DNA from: Bolinopsis microptera
Lineage: Eukaryota; Ctenophora; Tentaculata; Lobata; Bolinopsidae
Direction of reading: 5' to 3'
Length of the DNA: 64,000 nucleotides
Assembly (NCBI RefSeq): GCF_026151205.1
Contig: NC_087081.1
Coordinates: 6,877,246-6,941,245, forward strand
Part shown: positions 1 to 11,375 of the stretch, piece after piece
Position numbering within the stretch: the stretch's first letter is position 1
Layout of the letters: every line of letters starts with the position of its first letter
Program-made: the position numbers and the translations under genes
The notes under the pieces: generated by a model
Seen by the model: only the letters and a program-made list of their open reading frames with translations
Told to the model about the DNA's origin: nothing
The model's database searches: none

Positions 1-125
1 AATTTTCAAGACTTGATGTCATCAATTTATTATCGGAGAAAAAAAGATTTAAATGGCTTTGCTCCAAATCGATTATTTGAAACTCTTACCAACCATCAAA
101 TTTTGAAAGAGAGAACAAAGCTTTC

Positions 126-674
126 GAGCGTGCTAAATCACTCTACGGTCGATCTTCGAGATTGTTCTAAAAGGGCCCCCGACCAGGGACAAAAGGATTT
201 CGCGGCATGTACGAAATCGCGAAATTTCCCATTCTCCGCGACAAATTTTATGTATAGTTTAATGTATAGCCTGTTAAATTTCGCGGTATCGCGAAATTTG
301 GCCAAAATAATCGCGAAATCCTTTTGTCCCTGCCCCCGACAGTTGAAACCAGCTTGAATCGATGTATTTTCGGACGCTGATTCAGAATCACCCCCAATCC
401 CATGACATAGGGCCGGGTTAAAATGCTCCCCTGCCGAGATATTGGCGAAAAACTGTCTTGATCACGTGATTTGACCGTGGAAGGAAGTTGGTCGAATTTT
501 TCTTTAGGGTTAGGGTTTCAGCATATGCTTTTGTTAGGGATTGGGTTAGTGTAGGAGTTGGGATCAGACTAGAGGGTTAGGGTTTCGAATGGTCGTTCAG
601 GGCCAGCTAGAGAACGGGTTGAAAAAGTCACGTGACAGTCGAGTGTAGAGTGATTACTGATTAATCATCATCCC
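126..674 (-). mobile_element. Non-autonomous DNA transposon, copy A, 9-bp target duplication
   Basis: The element is flanked by a perfect 9-bp direct repeat AAAGCTTTC (117-125 and 675-683). Its ends carry the subterminal inverted repeat AATCACTCTAC / GTAGAGTGATT. A second copy in the opposite orientation lies at 7650-8020 and shares most of its length. The interior holds TTAGGG-like runs at about 505-590. A 149-bp hAT-type miniature is inserted at 184-332. A 9-bp duplication suits Mutator-like elements, but no transposase is present, so the family is inference. The second unit of the adjacent tandem repeat (near 889) carries the target sequence uninterrupted, which acts as a paralogous empty site. 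Confidence 0.75.
184..332. mobile_element. hAT-type MITE, copy 1
   Basis: A 149-bp sequence with terminal inverted repeats starting CAGGGACAAAAGGATTTCGCG and ending in the complement. It is flanked by a perfect 8-bp direct repeat CCCCCGAC (176-183 and 333-340). An 8-bp duplication and CAGGG termini are typical of hAT transposons. I see no difference from the copy at 4859-5007. It lies inside the older 9-bp-duplication element, so it inserted later. Confidence 0.85.
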
Positions 675-985
675 AAAGCTTTCAGAATCTAGAGATTATT
701 TGAATCAAATCGAACACAAAGGACCAACATAGATTAAATGTTTGATAATGGCTTAAATCGGTCTTTTCGCAAATGGGTAGGGTTTGCAGTTTAGATAGCC
801 ATGTGGCACGCTGCAACTAAATTATTGAAGAAATTCTTCTCAAATAATTTAGTACGAGAAGAATTTCTCGTACTAAAGAGACAAAGAAAGCTTTCAGAAT
901 CTAGAGATTATCTGATTCAAATCGAACACAAAGAACCAAAATAGATTAATTGTTTGCTAATGGCTTAAATCGGTCTTTTCTTCAA
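675..985 (+). repeat. Diverged direct repeat, two units about 214 bp apart
   Basis: The stretch beginning AAAGCTTTCAGAATCTAGAG at 675 recurs at about 889, running to the shared GGCTTAAATCGGTCTTTTC, with scattered substitutions. Between the units is a perfect small hairpin: 13-bp arms at 848-860 and 865-877 with a 4-nt loop. No coding frame is visible. Confidence 0.7.
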
Positions 986-2280
986 AAAACTATTACGAAA
1001 TTTCTTCAGAAAACTATTACGAAATGTTCTTTTTTGAATTCACTACATCCATCTTATATAACCATGATATTTTGACTCATGGTCAAACTCAAAGGTCTCA
1101 TTGATATTCATGTAAAAAGAAAAAAAATTAAATAAATTTCTAGCTCGAACACAATCCCCTTTACTCATTTCTCAAGACTACTTTAACTACCGTTCACTAA
1201 ACCTTGACTGCGACTTCGTTAACAAGGTTTGGCCGGTAGAGGGTCTGTAGTAGTCCCATTACCTTAGTATTGCTGTACATGTACTGCACAATCCCATTGC
1301 ACAAATTTTAAGAAAAAGTTTTGTCTCGTCAAGCTGATTACGATTCTGTATAAAGTATTTTTTAAAAAACTGACACTTAGAGTTATAATAGGTATTTTAA
1401 GCCTTAAAGTTAAATTTGCCATTTTTGGCCCTTTTTTACATGAATATTTTATCTTACTAAGACCTTTGAGGCCATATTTCGTACCTTAAATCTCAAAATT
1501 GAGATAAATCCGGTTTCAAAAACTTGGACATGATCATCAGCTACACTCACAAGAATTTTTGGAACGATATCTCAAGACTTGTGCTTTTGTGTGATTGGTA
1601 GCATGTACATATTTGTCCACCGTGAAAATTTCTGCTTCTCTCGACCTTATTTGGTTTGTAACTTCGTCATCTATTGTTCAATTATATAATCCTTTAGAGG
1701 GCTTTTTATATGGATTGATATCAGTTTTAAGTAAAAATATCAGTCAAAAACCTTGAAAAATGACTAAAACTACTACAGTGACAGACTTTACCAAATTGAA
1801 AGAAATCTCAAAAAGAAAAAGCGAATCTTTTCGAAAGTGCGTACTGTCGAAATATTTATTATACATTTTCATAGTTTGAAGACAAATCGAGGGTCCAACC
1901 AAAAAAGGTTTAATTAGTGTTATGTATGATGTTATGTATAATTTACTATTTTGTAATCTAGCACCGCAAATATTTAACATTTTGCCGCGAATTTCCGATT
2001 TTCAGCCGCAAATTCACCGCGAAGTTTGAATCTTCTACTGCGAATTGTAATCTCCTGCTTGCTATCTGATCTTTCGGCCTCAAAACACGAACAATTTATT
2101 TCGTTGCTGCAATATCGAATTATCATGACAAGTCTTCAATCCAAAAACCTAGTTTCGTCCCAAGAATAGATTCAATTGTATCCAAAAGAAGCCAAATAAA
2201 TAATAATTCCATACAACAGTCACCACAATCTGGCCTCTCAATGCATTTCTATGATAATTTTATATATTATATATATATAA
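986..2280. other. Gene-free AT-rich stretch
   Basis: No convincing exon on either strand. Around 1981-2050 short CGCGAA-rich words resemble the interior of the hAT-type miniature and may be an old decayed relative. The stretch ends in an AT dinucleotide run (about 2258-2280). Confidence 0.5.
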
Positions 2281-2791
2281 ATTTGACCAAAACCCATAAT
2301 CATGGGTAGAGTGGACCGCTGCCAGTGTCTCTCTTTCCCAAACAAAAGGAAATGATATTAATTTGATTGACCGTTCTCAAATGCAAAATGATACCGAGAA
2401 TGAAATCGGTCGCTCGCTTTTCCCATTCATTCACGGCTTACGAATTGTAATAATTTTCGATTGATTACATGTCAATCAGATGCTGTAAAAATCTCTTTGG
2501 GTTGCGTTCGGGTCGATACCTAGTATTTCGGGGTAAGGGTGGTAGTTATCACTTATTGCATTAGCTGAAGTTTATTGAATCTTTATTGCCGAGTACAGCT
2601 GCCTGCTTTGAGTAGTTCTTCTTAATCTATTACAATTGTAAATGAATGGGAAAAGCGAGCGACCGATTTCATTCTCGGTATCATTTTGCATTTGAGAACG
2701 GTCAATCAAATTAATATCATTTCCTTTTGTTTGGGAAAGAGAGACACTGGCAGCGGTCCACTCTACCCATGATTATGGGTTTTGGTCAAAT
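2281..2791. mobile_element. Foldback element with 151-bp inverted arms
   Basis: Arms 2281-2431 and 2641-2791 are reverse complements with essentially no mismatch that I can find; the spacer is 209 bp. The arm ends are ATTTGACCAAAACC and its complement. No protein frame is present. Such structures are typical of foldback transposons or large MITEs and give a long hairpin if transcribed. The left flank is an AT repeat, so no target duplication can be read. Confidence 0.8.
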
Positions 2792-4190
2792 ATCATCTCT
2801 TTTTGATTATAATGTCAGGGTACTTTATAAAGTCGAAATATAAACTGATATTTTCATTATAATAAGGAGGATGTTTCAACGATTTCGAAATTTTTCCTTT
2901 AAAAACATTTCCTTGTGTTTAGGTAAGCATATCGGTCCATCACTGACTGAATATACCACTTAATACTCATTCAAGTTGATATTAAATTCATATATAATGA
3001 CATTAAACTGTCGTGGCAAAGCAAAATTTGTTGGAAATCACGAATGAGCAAAATTCTCACCTTTCGCACGTGCAAACTTTGAGCGGACGTTGCATGCGCA
3101 TCCAATATTGAATCGCCGTAAATTTTTGCATGTAATTGTTTTATATATAGTTTGATAAGCATGCAAAGTTTCAAAGTATTTCAAGAAGAACTGTAATCAC
3201 AACGGCATTCTCAAGTTGACAGAAAATGACGAAAACAGCAATTTTCAGTGATTTTAGCAATTTTCTATCAATTTGGGCGTGTCCCCACGTGTGCAACTTT
3301 TCGATTTTCAACTTTAAAACTAGCCTAATGCACAATTTATACCTATAGGAAGCAGAACTGAGCTCCACAACCCAAGGAATGGCCCAACACCAAAGAATAC
3401 TAAATCGCAAAATTGACGTTTTTATAAAATAATTCTTCAAAAAAGCACAAACTTCAATGACAAATATCTTTATGAAGGAGCAAGCTAGAAAAACTTTCCG
3501 GTAGATTTTCAGAATGCTTGAACAATTATCTAAGGTGAAAATTTCCTCAGATTTTGAATAAAATTACTCCTTAATGGGTTAAAATTAATTTTAAAAGTTA
3601 TTACTTTGTCAAAAATCAAGTTTTAAAAACGGTTAACTTGATGACGTCATCAAGGGGTGTTTATGACGTCAAATAAAATTTTTATACAATGTAAACTAAA
3701 GTGTAAACAATTATTTTCAAGACCTGTGGTCGGAAATGGCTGTATCTTTTATACTTTTGAATCTATGGACACTTAAATACAGGCTACAATTGACTGGCAA
3801 AGCGTCTGTCCCTGAATATATATGTATATCTGTATGTATGTATATGTCCCGACAATCTGTCGTAAAACAAGGGGTTCTAGAAAACCCATTTCCCGATGCT
3901 CCTGAAACCTGAAACTTTTTTTGCAGTCAATTTGGTCAACGTCTAGACGCCCTGAAAAATTTCAGATCTCTAACTCAATTTTAACATGGTTTTTAGGGCA
4001 CCTGAATATGGCGATTTTGGGTTTTTTACCGAATTTCGTATAACAGTGCTGGCGAGTATTTTATGCAAATTTCTTAAAAGTCTGAACATAACTATTTTTT
4101 ATTCCTGTCATCTTTGACATCAAATTAGAATGGTTTGAACTAAAAATAAATCTGCTGAACGACTTCCGATGAGTCTTGATGCCTGGAAAA
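2792..4190. other. Gene-free stretch
   Basis: AT-rich sequence with no exon I can support. Two TGACGTCA-type words occur near 3640-3670. Confidence 0.5.
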
Positions 4191-4253
4191 CTCCGGCTGG
4201 AGGCGGCGGCCTTCGGCCGCCGCCTCCGGCCGGAGTGCACGCTTCGCGTGCAC
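4191..4253. repeat. Two adjoining GC-rich hairpins
   Basis: Hairpin 1 has 21-bp arms (4191-4211 and 4215-4235, one T-G type mismatch) around a TTC loop. Hairpin 2 follows with perfect 8-bp arms (4235-4242 and 4246-4253), also with a TTC loop. Both loop regions read C-TTC-G. The block is very GC-rich in an AT-rich region. It may be the 3' end of a mobile element or an RNA-structure signal; nothing adjacent decides this. Confidence 0.8.
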
Positions 4254-4276
4254 AAAAGAGGCTTGTAACGTGTACC

Positions 4277-4350
4277 AAAGGGGGTATAATAGTAAAAGGG
4301 GTATAATAGTAAAGGGGGTATAATAGTAAAGGGGGTATAATAGTAAATGG
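4277..4350. repeat. 17-bp minisatellite, about four copies
   Basis: Units of the form GGGGGTATAATAGTAAA repeat about four times directly after the twin GC hairpins. The repeats keep several frames open, but I see no sign that they encode protein. Confidence 0.85.
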
Positions 4351-4858
4351 GGAACATAGTATACCCACAATAAATGCAACGGTCGTGCTTGCCAACACTG
4401 TGATATTTAGATAGTTTTTAGCGGACAGCTTTTTCGCGGCTTTAGTAGTGTAGTATAGCTGCATGGTAGCACGATGAATACTAATTAGGGGATGTCACTA
4501 ATCTGGAAAACATCTAGTACCACGCGAATTTAGAGTTAGAAAGTTAGAACAGACCAGAGCTGCCCATGATTATCCGTGGAATCAACATGCATGTTGATCG
4601 ATTTCCTTTTGATTATTTAATGTTGATACAGCTTAGAGTTTAGTACGTTCGTGTTCTCCTAGAAGATTTTGCAGACATACTTGTTTACCTGAAAATTAAC
4701 ACGTGATCAATCATGGAATTATAGCATATATGGGATATTTGGGGTGATGCATATTTTTATGACGTCACATGTTGTAATGATTATACCACATATGGAAAAA
4801 TTGCATAATTTAATTACGTGTCAGCTTTCAGATAAACAAATAAACCTCGCCTTCCCAC

Positions 4859-5007
4859 CAGGGACAAAAGGATTTCGCGGCATGTACGAAATCGCGAAAT
4901 TTCCCATTCTCCGCGACAAATTTTATGTATAGTTTAATGTATAGCCTGTTAAATTTCGCGGTATCGCGAAATTTGGCCAAAATAATCGCGAAATCCTTTT
5001 GTCCCTG
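4859..5007. mobile_element. hAT-type MITE, copy 2
   Basis: This 149-bp element appears identical to the copy at 184-332. It is flanked by 8-bp direct repeats CTTCCCAC (4851-4858) and CTCCCCAC (5008-5015), one mismatch. Identity of two copies in unrelated flanks points to recent mobilisation. Confidence 0.85.
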
Positions 5008-5435
5008 CTCCCCACCAGAATCTATTGGGGGACTTGTACCTTCCTGGCTTGCCAGGACGGACTTTTCAATCCAATTCAATTCAACCTTCATGTAGATATT
5101 ACACTGCTCAGGAGAAATGTGTCTAGTTACACCAGTACAATTTTTCTTAATCAAGGTTTATTAATATAATTAATTATACATTGTATTCCATTGCCGGCAT
5201 ATTGCAAGATCTGTGCCACTGCTGCGATTTTACTATTCACATTTTAGTTCATACATGTCGGATGTTTCGTTTTGTTTTGAGATAGGATTAGAATTTTGAA
5301 TCGTTCGCTATCGAGAGGATTTATTATATCATGGTGATGATGAAAGTGAATCATTACCTGGTGAAGAGTATGTTTTACATTATTATACTTGTCTAGCTAA
5401 TCAACTATAATGGAACTTGTTCCTGTACTAACCAT

Positions 5436-5565
5436 AGTAACCATAGTAACCATGGTAACCATAGTAACTATGGTAACCATAGTAACCATAGTAACCATAG
5501 TAACCATAGTAACCATAGTAACCATAGTAACCACAGTAACTATAGTAACCATAGTAACCATAGAA
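5436..5565. repeat. 9-bp minisatellite (ACCATAGTA type)
   Basis: About fourteen tandem units of ACCATAGTA with a few variants. The unit length is a multiple of three, so both strands have long but meaningless open frames. Related words recur at 5985-6005, 6054-6070 and inside the 102-bp satellite at 8.7-9.1 kb. Confidence 0.9.
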
Positions 5566-7640
5566 AAAAATCGTGCGTGGTGTATAAGTATAACAACAGC
5601 GTAAGTTTCAAAACTAAAGTTAATTTGTAGCAGCGTGTCAGCTTTTGAAGCTTTACCAAAATGTAAGTGAACTGACTGTATTTTGTTTGGACAATAATAG
5701 CCATGAACTGTGCCTCCTAGCACTAAACATTAACTTTTGAACGATTAAAATTTAGCCAAACCGAAAAAAACACATACAAGTTACTACTTTATTAAGATTT
5801 TGATTATGATTTACTCTGTGAAGCAATATGAGAATTATAATAGTTCCATTGATCCGTGACATCGAGCTTGTGTCGCGTGACTAAATTAGTTTTCGCTGTA
5901 GTATATAAAAAAGTGCTTATTGTTATTATATACACCTGCAATTATGATAGTATCGGTGCAATTATTTCAACAATCACACTTGTGACTATGGTTACTATGG
6001 TTACTTGAGCTTCTTTCTACAGTCTGATCTTTCCTGTCGGTGTATAATCCATTGTAACCATAGTAACCATGATCCATTGATAATGATGTCACTCACCTGA
6101 CACGCAGGTTGCACAATTATCTTAGTCACTCTTCAAACACGCTTGTTAGTCAATTAAAATAATTAGGGCCTTCTTAATCTTGAAATAATGATAATTGTTG
6201 AACTTGTATCCGGCCTTGCAAAGGACTGTTTATTGTCCTTCATCGTGCAGCCTTATTACAGAGCAGCCTTACTACTGAATTCAGTGCAAACTTTCTATAG
6301 TTCTGTCTAATTCTTCTGCAAATTCTGTAAAATTCTAAGAAGTAGGCTTCATGTTAAGCTGAAATCAAGATTATATGTTCCAGTTTCTAGGTTACTAGGT
6401 TACTAGGTTTCTAATTGTTACGTACCAGTCCCCAAACAAACATCGCCGCTCTTCGTTTTGTCTATTCATGTTGCTCTGTCAAATTGTGTCAATTTTGTTT
6501 TATACGTATTTTTGTCCGTGTCTCTTCCATTTTTAAAAGTCCTATCATAACTGCTGAACAAGGATTATTCAATTTCAATAAGTCTCGCCAAAAGTTCAAG
6601 CTTTACTTCTGATACTTCTGCATCAGATAATCTTGCGTCATTACCGTACACTTTACAGCTGTAACGTTCTTCTTTTTACTGATATTCATAGATGTGGATT
6701 CTGGTGGGGAAGTGATCCTTATTCTTTGACACGTGTTAGTAATTTATGGGGTTTAATTATGGTGTTTGATTGTAAACAGTGGAAGTTGATTGGTTAATTG
6801 CTATCACGTGTAAAAAAAAAACACTTTTTGTTGTTATTCATAGCTAAGATGTCGCACCATCGCAATAAGTGAATTATTCCCAGATAAGGATTGTAAGCAG
6901 ACAAATACAACCTGTTCCCATTCAGGTTAACTCTGGTAATTGACCATTGACCCTGTTAACTTTTGTTCACTTCTGTCAACTTCGGCTCACACGGTTCGGA
7001 AATTTTAGAATGTCTGAATTTATCGAGCGGATAGTTGTCTATTTGAAGCTTATTCTATCGTTTGATTATTCTTTTGATTGCCTTCTTGACTCAAGGCATG
7101 TGTCAAATTTACAACATCTAAGTTACTCAATCGAAGAGAAATCAAGCGTTTAATTGACCAACAGTTTGATCAATAATCTGTAGAGGATTCTATTCCGTAT
7201 CCTTACAAACATCGTTATTCTTTATTCTTGATATTGTACGATCAAAAGTCACGTTTGATTGAATTCAGAGAATGTTATTAATAAAGAAATGTCTAAAATA
7301 ATTGAGAAAGGGGTTAGCTAGTTGATTGTTTTTAAAGTCATGAAATAACCGTATTATATGTCACCCAGCTAGGCTGATAATCTGTGATTTGTCCACTTAC
7401 CTTTACGCTAATTAACCCTATAAAATGCACATTTAATATCGATTATGAACATGAAAGAGATCCTTCATCTGCAATAATCGCTAACTGTTAGTTTAGCTTT
7501 TCCCGGAATCGTGTCTCGATTTTCGCTTCTTTATTTTAATTTGTTTAATATCCGTCTGAAATTAATTAAATGACCATGTTCAAAAACCACCGTTCATTAC
7601 AATGATATTTTGATTCTTTTTGATTCGCGGTTTATCTGTC
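5566..7640. other. Gene-free stretch
   Basis: AT-rich sequence without a supportable exon. Short open frames at 6415-6612 and 6947-7153 do not start with ATG and lack splice or codon support. Confidence 0.45.
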
Positions 7641-7649
7641 CGTCCCCGT

Positions 7650-8020
7650 TTGGATGATGATTAATCACTCTACAATCGACTGTCACGTGACTTTTTCAAC
7701 CCGTTCTCTAGCTGGCCCTGAACGACTATTCGAAACCCCAACACTCCAATCTGACCCCAACCCTAACCCTAACTCAATCCCTAACAAAAGCATATGCTGA
7801 AACCCTAACCGGGCCAACCCTGACGAGAAATTAGACCAACTTCCTTATACGGTCACATCACGTGATCGAGACAGTTTTTCGCCAATATCTTGCCAGGGGA
7901 GCATTTGTACCCTATGTCATGAGTGTGATTCGGAATCAGCTTCCGAAAATACATCGATTCAAGTCGGTTTCAACTTTAAGAAAAATTTTGAAAATCGAGA
8001 GTAGAGTGATTCAGCACGCT
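7650..8020 (+). mobile_element. Non-autonomous DNA transposon, copy B, 9-bp target duplication
   Basis: Inverted relative to the copy at 126-674. It is flanked by the 9-bp direct repeat CGTCCCCGT (7641-7649 and 8021-8029). It has the same subterminal AATCACTCTAC inverted repeats and CCCTAA-type runs in the middle (about 7755-7810). No transposase frame is present. Confidence 0.75.
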
Positions 8021-8649
8021 CGTCCCCGTATATAACTTTGAAAATTATCGTTTTTCCTCAACCCACTGTTTCCTTTGCAACCTTTCTTATTCCAATTCTA
8101 TACTTTTCTAAACTAAAGTTTAACTTTATAAACTAACTCCCAACTTTCTTCAAACTTATGTCTGCTTACTTCTTTACTTGTCAACTTGTGCCTGCCCTAA
8201 CCAGTCCGAGCCTTCTCCCAGTCTAAACATTCTTTGTTGCTATTGATTTTATCCAAGTTTTCTTGTTGTATACTTCTCCCAACTCTGTATTATTTGATGA
8301 AAGTTTTGAATCATATAAAGACAGCTGCACTGGAGAGCTTATCACCTCTTAATCTATTTAATTAGTCATAACAAAAATTAATTTATCAAATAAGACGATC
8401 TTCAACCTCTAATTAATCAACTTATTATCCTATTGCGGCCAGGATAAACTATGTATCTGTGGACGCGTAAACTAGTTAGGTGAACAAAGTTGTCAGATGA
8501 ACAAAGTTCACCCACAGCCACTATCTGATCGTTTTAACGATGAACCGATCTTACAAGATTACATTAGAACCTTTGACAAGCCCGCACTGAAGCCGTGAGT
8601 ATGGAGAAATCAGCAGTTTTAGATGACATACATTATATGATCATACCAT

Positions 8650-9140
8650 CTGTTCCAATATCATATTATGGCCATAATATTATCATATCATTATATTGTA
8701 TTTACTGGGGTTGTGCGGGGTCTGGAATTGTGGTAATCATAGTAACCATAGTAACCATTGTAACCAGTCCAGGATTAATAATATTATCATATCATTATAT
8801 TAAATTTACTGGGGTTGTGGGGTCTGGAATTGTGGTAACCATAGTAACCATAGTAACCATTGTAACCAGTCCAGGATTAATAACATTATCATATCATTAT
8901 ATTAAATTTACTGGGGTTGTGGGGTCTGGAATTGTGGTAACCATAGTAACCATTATAGCCATAGTAACCAGTCCAGGATTAATAATATTATCATATCATT
9001 ATATTAAATTTACTGGGGTTGTGTGGTCTGGAATTGTGGTAACCATAGTAACCATTATAACCATAGTAACCAGTCCAGGATTAATAATATTATCATATCA
9101 TTATATTACATTTACTGGGGTTGTGGGGTATGGAAATTGG
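8650..9140 (+). repeat. 102-bp tandem repeat, nearly five units
   Basis: Units start at about 8721, 8823, 8925 and 9027 (spacing exactly 102), with a partial unit after. Each unit combines an AT-rich half with two to four ACCATAGTA-type 9-mers. Because 102 is divisible by three, a frame stays open across 8595-9167; I do not regard it as a gene. Confidence 0.9.
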
Positions 9141-9464
9141 AATTGTGGGATGTTTAACTCAATTTAACATGGTATCACGTGGTTGCAGAGAGTATTCTCT
9201 ACAATTATAAACATTTTATTGAAATATGAATGAGGATTCCACTATATCACTACAGGATTTGAGAAAGATATTGCTTCAACTCTCTTCTACAATACCACTG
9301 TCCTATAGAAGTTTAAAACTATAGTATTGATCAATTCGATAAAATTTATAATAAATTAGAAATTAATCGTATAATTAATTAGATAATTAATTACTTAATC
9401 CCTCAGGTCGGATACCAGCGTAGCTAGTAAACCGCAGTTTGGTGCCCTCTGTCCTGTCGACACG

Positions 9465-9482
9465 ATGGAAATCCAATTCACG
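9465..9482 (+). CDS. Possible tiny first coding exon (MEIQFT)
   Basis: An ATG at 9465 reads MEIQFT and runs directly into a strong donor, ACG|GTGAGT, at 9482/9483. The upstream sequence is gene-like in composition (about 9405-9464). No downstream acceptor exon on the plus strand could be identified, and the GPCR on the other strand begins 1.5 kb away. This is the weakest type of call here and could be chance. Confidence 0.2.
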
Positions 9483-9919
9483 GTGAGTTTCAGTTAGAAA
9501 TTACAAATATTCGGGTAAAACATTCACTTATCTGTCAAATAACAACCACCGCGCTCTAGAGCCGATTTTAAACCGCTTTTAAACCGGCCTATAGCTAGTT
9601 CAGAGCTTTTCTAGATCCAGTCTAATAGCTAGTCTAGATTTGGTCGGTTCTAAAACAGGTCTGACTGTAGAGGGATGGACGGTGTTTGACCTTTAATTCC
9701 CTGACGATCTGCTTAAAATAAAACTATTTGCGTGGCTTACCAAGTATCTAATCAGCGAATATTAAGAAACAATTAACATTATGAGAAAGTCAATAACCGT
9801 CAAATAAACAATAAAAAGGAAAACCAAACTCTTTTACGTTTCGAAAATTGCTAGGTAACCTATTAACTTAGTAGTAACTAAGTAACGAAATGTATACCTA
9901 GTAACAAGGTAAATGTATC

Positions 9920-10990
9920 TCATCCGTGATGCTCTATTTGATAAACGTTGTTAGGTTGAGTAGTAAGCTCCACGTTATTACGTTTCCCTCCAATCCAGGT
10001 AGACCCAGTATTAGTCCCAATAAGTTTCCCTCTCTTCTCCCTGATCATATCCTTAATCTCCGCACTGAAACACACCCTGACCAGCGGGTTAAGTCCAGAT
10101 AACAATATGTAGATACCACACGAGCCTATAAAGTTAATGACAGGGTACCTGGCCTGATACACCTGATAAAGGACACAAAACACCGACATCACCAGGTTAC
10201 CCAGGTTCATGATCCCAATAGCTAGACACCCTTGTCTGAAGGACTTAGCCGAGTTCTCACACAATGTCTCCATCCTGCTGAGCAAGAAGATGGTGAGGCC
10301 GGATAAGAAGAGCCCCGTGAAACCTACCAGGGCGGGGATAGCAGCTACAGGTACTATGAGTAGAGGAGCGTACCCAGGTTCACTGTGACTGTAAACTAGC
10401 TGGCAGTAGAGGAAGAAGTAGACTTTGTGCTCTCTTACCCTCTCTGCTGCGTCTGTGAAGCCCACTGTTATCTCGTAGGATACCATCATGAGAGCAAGCT
10501 GCATGACAGTATATAGACCCAGTATTAGTTTAGTGGGTATTTTACAGAAGGGAAACTTAACGTTAACAAACCGACAGCAGGAGAGGAGAGCTGTTAGCAG
10601 CATTGAGGAGTAACCTGTTGATTTGAAGAGCATGGACTCTACCTGCTCTCCTATTGTCCCGTTTCTAACTGCTGGCAGTACCTCGTTAGAAAACAAACTT
10701 GCAGCTACACGTAGCGGGGAGTAGATGTTAGAAAGGAAGTCTGAGACAGCTAGCATCATGAAAAGGAGCCGAGTTAGCTTGAGTTTAGTGTTCTGATGGT
10801 AGTTGAAGTAGAAGACAACAGGGTTGAGAGAGGTGGAGAGGAGGAAGGAGATGACGATGGTGAGACCGAGGAAGTAGTTAGTGAGCTGCTCAAAAAGGGT
10901 GATGTCACTGCATTCCTCGGAGGTGAGGTGGCTGTAGTAGGTTTTGTATTCTTCAGGAACTGTGCTGGTGTTTACTCTACCGAATATCAT
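9920..10990 (-). CDS. Class A (rhodopsin-like) G-protein-coupled receptor, intronless
   Basis: A single uninterrupted 356-residue frame with an ATG start, predicted to be a seven-helix plasma-membrane receptor. Visible landmarks: two N-glycosylation sequons (Asn7, Asn110); helix 1 with Asn56; helix 2 with the LAVSD-type motif (Asp84); the end of helix 3 reads CCRF, so the conserved Arg (140) is kept while the usual Asp/Glu before it is Cys; helix 7 reads NPLVR (301-305) in place of NPxxY, with Arg for Tyr. A short polar tail follows (about 310-356). Length and single exon fit the many orphan receptors expanded in cnidarians. The altered DRY and NPxxY positions are unusual and may change G-protein coupling. 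The ligand cannot be told from sequence. Its promoter side carries paired X-box-like sites (11376-11428). A related fragment lies at 34227-34508. Confidence 0.85.
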   Translation of the reverse strand: MIFGRVNTSTVPEEYKTYYSHLTSEECSDITLFEQLTNYFLGLTIVISFLLSTSLNPVVFYFNYHQNTKLKLTRLLFMMLAVSDFLSNIYSPLRVAASLFSNEVLPAVRNGTIGEQVESMLFKSTGYSSMLLTALLSCCRFVNVKFPFCKIPTKLILGLYTVMQLALMMVSYEITVGFTDAAERVREHKVYFFLYCQLVYSHSEPGYAPLLIVPVAAIPALVGFTGLFLSGLTIFLLSRMETLCENSAKSFRQGCLAIGIMNLGNLVMSVFCVLYQVYQARYPVINFIGSCGIYILLSGLNPLVRVCFSAEIKDMIREKRGKLIGTNTGSTWIGGKRNNVELTTQPNNVYQIEHHG

Positions 10991-11375
10991 GTTGATATTG
11001 CTGCTGGGTTATGCTTTGTGTTGGTTGTTACTGCATTGTGTCTTGGTAACTGCAGGTAACTAGGAATGCCATCCTGAGATAGAGGTTGAGGTGATTGTGA
11101 GGCTTTTAAATGAATTATTGTGCGAATGTGGTGATGAGAATATTCGAGTTTGAAGAAATTAAAATCACTTCCGATCGATTGAGTTCAATGATAGGATTTT
11201 CCCCTTTAGAAACAGCGACCGGACAAAAAGATAAAAACAGAGCATTAGCCACAAAAACTGAAATGAAAAGCGTGAAAATCGATTAAACCAGATCGAAACA
11301 TAATTATGATGACAAAAACTGATTAAAGAGGGATAACTGCGTCAGGTTCACATGACCACCTGGTGTGTTACTCTG

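Noticed and set aside
8595-9167. 190-residue open frame
   Set aside because: Spans the 102-bp tandem repeat; the length divisible by three keeps it open. No ATG context, no splice sites, and a repeat-only composition.
10796-11059. Plus-strand open frame over the GPCR start
   Set aside because: Antisense shadow of the receptor N-terminus; no true ATG at its start and biased Val/Glu/Gly composition.
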